The notes below the pieces were generated by a model, which ran no database searches, was not told where the DNA came from, and saw only the letters and a list, made by a program, of their open reading frames with translations. Below are positions 16,409-20,866 of a stretch of 20,866 nucleotides of DNA, piece after piece. How positions within the stretch are numbered: the stretch's first letter is position 1; every line of letters begins with the position of its first letter. A program made the position numbers and the translations under genes. The stretch is from JBAXEO01 sp964541375. Its GTDB lineage: Bacteria; Actinomycetota; Coriobacteriia; Anaerosomatales; JAAXUF01. The stretch lies in the NCBI GenBank assembly GCA_964541375.1, contig CAZIPT010000032.1, forward strand, positions 1 through 20,866, read 5' to 3'.

Positions 16409-19400
16409 TTAGAGCCCGAGGCTTCCCTGCGTTCCGGATTCATTCATGTGGCGATGGCATCCGGCGGCCGTGCAGTCAGCGGGGAAGTTCACGGTGCTGG
16501 TGCCCGTGCGTGACTCGTGGGCCACGGGGTCGAAGATGTGGCACGTGTTGCAGAAGAAGCGGAGGTCGTATCCGCCGCCAGGGACCGGTGCGACGACGAC
16601 GCCCTCGATGACCTTGCTTCCGTTCGCCGAACTCACGCTCTGGCGAAGCGCGTAGTTGTTCACACTTCCGTGGGAATCGTGGCAGGCGCCGCACTGGAGC
16701 ACGGTGTCATAGCTGTAACCCATGCTCGGACGCAAATTCGCCGTCGTGGTCGCCGGCCCGCTTCGAGCGCCAAAACCGTGGACGTTGAGCTGGTAGGCGA
16801 GTTGGATGTCGGTGACCCGGGTCGCCGCTCCCGACGCTAACACGGCTTTGGCCCAGGGGGTCGTCTCGGTACTGGTTGGCAGGGGTTGGCCGTCATGGCA
16901 GCGGAAGCAGTAGGACTTCCCGTCGGCCGAGGTCCACGAGCCAGGCTTGGGATCGTGCGGGTCGACGAGAGGAGCGGAGTGCGTGACTGAGTGGGTGTTG
17001 TGGCAGTTCGGGCAGCCCATTGCCGCCCCGCGGGTCTGGTCTTGCAGCGTGAGGGGATGCCGGGAGTTGGTGTCCGGATTCAGGGTCAGGCGACTCCAGA
17101 GGTCGGGTTGGGCCGGATTCGACGCCGTCGTGGTGTGGCACTGGAGGCAGGCCATATTCCCGCCGTACTTGGTCAGGTGCTCGTTTCGGGATGAGTGGGA
17201 CTCGTGGCACGCGTCGCACTTGATCCCGGCCCCGGTGGCCGGTGCCGTGACGGTGGCGTGTGCCGAGGCTTCGAAGACGGAGAGATCTCCGCGCGGCAAA
17301 GTAGAGCCTGCGCCGTGGCATGAGTAGCAGAATCCGTCTCCGGCTGGCGTGTCAGTGACGACGACGCATACCCAGCTCCCGTTCACGCGCATCAGATTGC
17401 CTTCCGGCTGACCGGCAGCCGTGAGCGTGCGATGACAGGTGAGACATCTGAATGGTGCTGACCCTGAGAGTGTTGTCTCAAGGGCGTGCCGGGATCTCGC
17501 GAGCGGGTCGGCGAACTGCGCACGAGCAGATGAAGCCGGATGACATGCCTCGCACACAGAGTCCACAGTCGAATCGGTGAACCGGATCAGCTTGTTACGT
17601 CCGTCGGGCGCGTTGGAGGCGGTCGCAGTGTGGTTGGCGTGGCACACGCACGATGATGCGTCGCTATCGAGCGTATGCGGCGAAGGGTCGACGACGAGTC
17701 CGCGTGGGCGGACCTCGATCTCAAGCGACGCGCCACCCGCGACGCCTGATGCGTCAACTGCGGCTACCGAGTAGTAGTACGGCTGGTCGTTTTGAACGGT
17801 CAGGTCGAAGTAGGTGGTGCCCGTCGTCGGCACGGACGTGAGCAGCATCGGCGTGGACTCGCTCACGTCCGCGCGCATCACGTTGTAGCCGACCGTGGCC
17901 GGGTTGGTCGAGGCCTGCCAGCTCAGCGCGACAGAGGCAGACGCCACCACCGCCGACAAGCCCGACGGGCGTTGCGGCCCGGTGGTGGTCGTGGAGATGC
18001 TGGCCCACTCTGAGGCGGCGTGAGACGAGAGAGGACTCTCGCCGCGCGGATCGATCGTCGACACCGCGTACCAATAGCGCGTCGACGCCTTCAGCGAGGC
18101 GTCGGTGAATGTCGTGTCCTCCACGCCCGCTGTCGTCGTGGCTATCGCCGAAAAGTCCACGCCGTTCTCGGAGCGCCAGATTCGATAGTTGACGGCGCCC
18201 GGGGTTTCGACGTTGGCGGGACTCCAGTTGATGAAGGCGAAATAGCCCGCCGGCGCCTTGGCGAAGACAACCGCCGGCGGCGAAGGGAGCAATGCCGACG
18301 GAGTGGTCACAGTAGCGACCTCCGAGCTCGGCGAGACCCCGCCGGCCCCATTCACGGCGGTGACGACGAAGCTGTAGGTGGTGCCCTGTGACAGCCCGAC
18401 CACGTCTGCGAACGGGTCCGTCACCGAGAACGCAAGGCTGCCGTTGCGATACACGTCATAGCGGGCGATCCCACTGGGCGAGCCGACAACAGCGGGCCAC
18501 GTGAGTCGTACGCTGGAGTAGCCGGTCGCGCTGGCGGTTATCGACGGTGCCGCCGGAGCGGCGCTGTCGATGAAGAAGGACGCCTGCCGAGTGGGTTCGT
18601 CGGCACGGACTCCGGCCGCGTCGTGTGCCGAGAAGTACAGGGTCGACGGGTTGGCCGGAGGCGTGAGGGTGGCTGTATACGACGTATAGGGTCCGCTTGT
18701 GGCCACCCAGCTGTAGTAGATGACAGCGGCGACCGAGTTTGGAACTGCGGCCATGGTCACCGTTGGCGTCGTGACGTACCAGCCGTCAGGTCCACCCGCC
18801 GCCACGGGGTCCATCGTGAGCATGGTGGTGGCGGGCGTCGCATCCAGCGGGTCGGTCAGGCGGTAGACGGGCAGGCTCGACACCGAGCGGTTACCGGCGA
18901 CATCGACGGTCACCACCCTGAAAGCGTGGATTGTATTGGGCGAGATTCCGGACAGGGTCGTGCCCGTAGCAGTCGTGGATCCAGCAAATGCACCATCGAC
19001 GTATAGATCGTACTTCCACACGCCGGAACCGCCGTCGCTCCCGGCCTGCCACACCAGCTCGGCGGTGGACGTCGTCACTGCGGTAACCGTGACGAGCGCC
19101 GACGGGGCCGGCAGCGTCGAATCGGTCCGGATCGGTTCGCTCAGAACCGTCTCGGCGGTTCCCACATTGTTCACGGAGTAGTAGTAGAGCGTCTGGCTGC
19201 CCTCGATCGCCGGGAAAGGCGCCGAGTATGCCGAGAACGGGCCCGCCGCCGAATCCCAGCTGAAGAAGGTGGTTCCGGGTTTGGTCGAAACCATCGTCAG
19301 CAGCGGGGCAGCCGAGTACCAGCCGTTGTCGCCGTTTGCGGACGCAGGGTCAAGCGCCATCGTGGTTGTCGGGGGGCCGGTGTCGATTGGGACGGTGGCC

Positions 19401-20866
19401 ACCAGCAGCGGGAGGCTTGAGGGAGAGCGGTTGCCGGCGTTGTCGATGGTGACCACGCTGATGGAGTACGGGCTGTTGGGGGTGAGACCCGAGAGCGTCG
19501 TCGTGGTCGTGAGGGTGCTGGCGACCGGGACGGTTCCACCATCCAGATAGACCTCGTATCCCGCGACTCCGGAGACCGCGTCGGTTGCGGCGGCCCAGTC
19601 GAGGCTGATGGTGGAGGTCGTGACCGCGGTGGCGGTCACCAGCGTCGACGCGCTCGGCTGCGAGATGTCGATCCTGATGGGAGTGGCCTTGACCGTCTCG
19701 AAGATGCTCGCCGTGTCTACAGAGTAGTAGTAGAGCGTGCGGTCACCCTCGAGGCCGAAAAGCGGGGCCGAGTAGGTCGTGAATGGTCCCGCGGCCGAGT
19801 TCCAGCTGTAGTAGGTGATGCCCGTCTTGCTCGGCGTCAAGGTGATGACCGGGGTGCTCACGTACCAGATGCCGCCGTTTCCGTTCGGGACGGCGGGGTC
19901 GACGGCGAAGGCGGTTATTGGCTCGGCTTGGTCGGTGGTCTTAAGAATCGTCCCGTTGGTGCCGCTCATCCACTGGTCCGAGGGGCCCATGATCGAGATC
20001 GAGCGAAGGTCGTTGGACGTACCAGGCATCTGTGTCGTCCAGTTCATGCCGCCGTCCCTGGATCGGCGCACGGTGCCGGCAGCGCCTGCGATCAAGACGT
20101 TCGTAGCGTCGGCCGAGCGCACGGCGTAGAGGTCGTTCGTGGTCCCGATTCCGCTGGTGACCGCGGTCCACGTCGTGCCGCCGTCGTCGGTCATGCGCAC
20201 GGTCCCCGTGTCACCCACCGCATATCCGGTGGTATCGGAGCTGAAGTAGACGGCGTTGAGTCGGTTGGCGGTTCCAGACGTCTGCGGCGTCCACGTGGTC
20301 CCGCCGTTGGTCGTCTTCAGGACTGTGCCGTCTGCCCCGACCGCCCAGCCGAGCGTGTCGCTACGGAAGTAGGCGCCGAGTAGTTCGCTTGTGGTGCCTG
20401 AGGACTGCGCGGTCCACGTCGCTCCACTATCGGTGCTCTTGATGACGGTGCCGACGGCCCCTACCGCCCAGCCGGTGGTCGTAGGAAAGGCGACAGCGTT
20501 GAGTCTGTCGGCGGTACCCGATGTCGGCTTGGTCCATGTGGTTCCGCCGTCGGCGCTCGCAACAACCGTCCCTGCAGCACCGACAGCGACCACCGATTGA
20601 GTGCTCAGCGACGAAACGCCGAAGAGACCGCTCGCGGTACCGGTTGCCTGCGCGATCCAGTTGGCGCCCCCGTCCTTGGTCCGCACCAGCGCTCCGGAGG
20701 CGCCTGCGGCCCAGCCGGTCATCGTGTCCTCCATGCTGATGGAGTAGAGGGTGTTCTGCGTTCCGTAGACGATGGACGTCCAGTTCAGGCCATCGGTAGT
20801 GCGCCGAGTGACTCCGGCCGCTCCGACAGTCCACAGATCACACCATCCCTTTTGTATTCCGGCGGT
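16409..20866 (-). CDS. Giant secreted multihaem c-type cytochrome with BNR/YCF48, Ig-like and FN3 repeats (5' end outside window)
   Basis: At least 1485 residues are visible; the frame runs open past 20866, so the signal peptide is not seen. In order: eight BNR/YCF48-like blades (20866 to about 19925; GWAVGADGTVLKTTNGGTTW type), three Ig-like modules (YYSWNSAAGPFTTYSAP type) alternating with three FN3 domains (about 19925-18300), two more FN3 domains (about 18290-17700), then a haem region (17650-16454). That region holds nine CXXCH motifs, one CX4CH and one CXCH, several followed by a nearby second His (CHESH, CHNTH, CHDSH). No C-terminal anchor is seen. The layout suggests a cell-surface protein carrying haems on a long stalk, for extracellular electron transfer or binding to a solid or partner; that role is inference. 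The blades could bind a protein or polysaccharide. The ATG at 20734 is internal, since repeats continue upstream of it. Confidence 0.9.
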   Translation of the reverse strand, partial: TAGIQKGWCDLWTVGAAGVTRRTTDGLNWTSIVYGTQNTLYSISMEDTMTGWAAGASGALVRTKDGGANWIAQATGTASGLFGVSSLSTQSVVAVGAAGTVVASADGGTTWTKPTSGTADRLNAVAFPTTTGWAVGAVGTVIKSTDSGATWTAQSSGTTSELLGAYFRSDTLGWAVGADGTVLKTTNGGTTWTPQTSGTANRLNAVYFSSDTTGYAVGDTGTVRMTDDGGTTWTAVTSGIGTTNDLYAVRSADATNVLIAGAAGTVRRSRDGGMNWTTQMPGTSNDLRSISIMGPSDQWMSGTNGTILKTTDQAEPITAFAVDPAVPNGNGGIWYVSTPVITLTPSKTGITYYSWNSAAGPFTTYSAPLFGLEGDRTLYYYSVDTASIFETVKATPIRIDISQPSASTLVTATAVTTSTISLDWAAATDAVSGVAGYEVYLDGGTVPVASTLTTTTTLSGLTPNSPYSISVVTIDNAGNRSPSSLPLLVATVPIDTGPPTTTMALDPASANGDNGWYSAAPLLTMVSTKPGTTFFSWDSAAGPFSAYSAPFPAIEGSQTLYYYSVNNVGTAETVLSEPIRTDSTLPAPSALVTVTAVTTSTAELVWQAGSDGGSGVWKYDLYVDGAFAGSTTATGTTLSGISPNTIHAFRVVTVDVAGNRSVSSLPVYRLTDPLDATPATTMLTMDPVAAGGPDGWYVTTPTVTMAAVPNSVAAVIYYSWVATSGPYTSYTATLTPPANPSTLYFSAHDAAGVRADEPTRQASFFIDSAAPAAPSITASATGYSSVRLTWPAVVGSPSGIARYDVYRNGSLAFSVTDPFADVVGLSQGTTYSFVVTAVNGAGGVSPSSEVATVTTPSALLPSPPAVVFAKAPAGYFAFINWSPANVETPGAVNYRIWRSENGVDFSAIATTTAGVEDTTFTDASLKASTRYWYAVSTIDPRGESPLSSHAASEWASISTTTTGPQRPSGLSAVVASASVALSWQASTNPATVGYNVMRADVSESTPMLLTSVPTTGTTYFDLTVQNDQPYYYSVAAVDASGVAGGASLEIEVRPRGLVVDPSPHTLDSDASSCVCHANHTATASNAPDGRNKLIRFTDSTVDSVCEACHPASSARAQFADPLARSRHALETTLSGSAPFRCLTCHRTLTAAGQPEGNLMRVNGSWVCVVVTDTPAGDGFCYSCHGAGSTLPRGDLSVFEASAHATVTAPATGAGIKCDACHESHSSRNEHLTKYGGNMACLQCHTTTASNPAQPDLWSRLTLNPDTNSRHPLTLQDQTRGAAMGCPNCHNTHSVTHSAPLVDPHDPKPGSWTSADGKSYCFRCHDGQPLPTSTETTPWAKAVLASGAATRVTDIQLAYQLNVHGFGARSGPATTTANLRPSMGYSYDTVLQCGACHDSHGSVNNYALRQSVSSANGSKVIEGVVVAPVPGGGYDLRFFCNTCHIFDPVAHESRTGTSTVNFPADCTAAGCHRHMNESGTQGSLGL
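16454..17650 (-). other. Multihaem segment: haem-binding motif positions
   Basis: Within the giant cytochrome gene, reading 5' to 3' on the minus strand: CVCH 17639-17650, CEACH 17540-17554, CLTCH 17432-17446, CYSCH 17315-17329, CDACH 17204-17218, CLQCH 17135-17149, CPNCH 17000-17014, CFRCH 16895-16909, CGACH 16679-16693, CNTCH 16538-16552 and a CX4CH at 16454-16474. Nine are canonical. The first (CXCH) and last (CX4CH) are unusual; CX4CH is known to bind haem in some tetrahaem cytochromes c3. Confidence 0.9.
18560..19925 (-). repeat. Tandem Ig-like/FN3 repeat units of about 546-549 bp
   Basis: Three tandem units inside the giant cytochrome gene. The same landmark (revcomp of the YYSW/FFSW codons) recurs at about 18707, 19256 and 19802, that is, 549 and 546 bases apart (183 and 182 codons). 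Near-identical DNA, such as GAGTAGTAGTAGAGCGT at 19176 and 19722, shows that the two upstream units are more alike than the third. This points to internal duplication. Confidence 0.75.
19925..20866 (-). repeat. BNR/YCF48-like propeller repeats
   Basis: Eight copies of a unit of about 43 codons with the core GWAVGAxGTVxxTxDGGxTW can be counted, the last one (near 19930) ending early at LKTTD. They probably form a beta-propeller. More copies may lie beyond the window edge. Confidence 0.8.

Noticed and set aside
20732..20734. ATG at 20734 as the start of the giant cytochrome
   Set aside because: The same frame continues upstream to the window edge with another BNR repeat (WTVGAAGVTRRTTDGLNW), so this Met is internal.
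16679..20866. CRISPR array or mobile-element repeats in the repeated region
   Set aside because: The repeats are in-frame protein repeats (BNR, Ig-like, FN3, haem motifs) without spacers, terminal inverted repeats or a transposase.

Overview
The window is GC-rich DNA with dense genes, frequent GTG and TTG starts and strong GGAGG ribosome sites. The gene content (AMP-forming acetyl-CoA synthetase, AbgT transporter, 7TM-GAF-HD-GYP receptor, very large multihaem cytochrome with BNR/FN3 repeats) suggests an anaerobic or respiring Actinomycetota, perhaps of the Coriobacteriia/Anaerosomatales (OPB41) type. That assignment is inference from gene style only; no rRNA or tRNA gene was found.

Layout. 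1-3267 (minus): an ACT-domain protein, an AlkZ-like winged-helix protein with a QxQ motif, and an acetyl-CoA synthetase cut off by the window edge. 3355-4471 (plus): a PadR repressor and an HsmA-like four-helix membrane protein, overlapping by ATGA, behind a promoter carrying two near-identical palindromic operators 31 bp apart. 4551-6103 (plus): a small conserved protein of unknown function, a flavin-reductase-fold protein and an AAC(6')-like GNAT acetyltransferase. 6297-9349 (plus): an M20 metallopeptidase translationally coupled to an AbgT-family transporter. 9555-11506 (plus): purB followed by an Ala-rich hypothetical protein.

11507-15642 (plus) is the most interesting stretch. A perfect TGTGA-N6-TCACA CRP-type palindrome lies upstream of a SAM methyltransferase. 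Next comes a LuxI/FeeM-fold acyltransferase that keeps all eight residues typical of acyl-homoserine-lactone synthases. An 830-residue membrane receptor (7TM-type sensor region, two GAF-like domains, HD-GYP) follows. Together they could form a self-contained signal synthesis and c-di-GMP response module; this is a hypothesis.

15832-16365 (plus) is a DUF4352-type lipoprotein. It converges on a giant minus-strand gene (16409 to beyond 20866) that encodes eight visible BNR/YCF48-like repeats, three Ig-like/FN3 tandem units, two further FN3 domains and a C-terminal multihaem region with nine CXXCH motifs, one CX4CH and one CXCH. This looks like a secreted multihaem cytochrome with a long adhesive stalk, probably for extracellular electron transfer.
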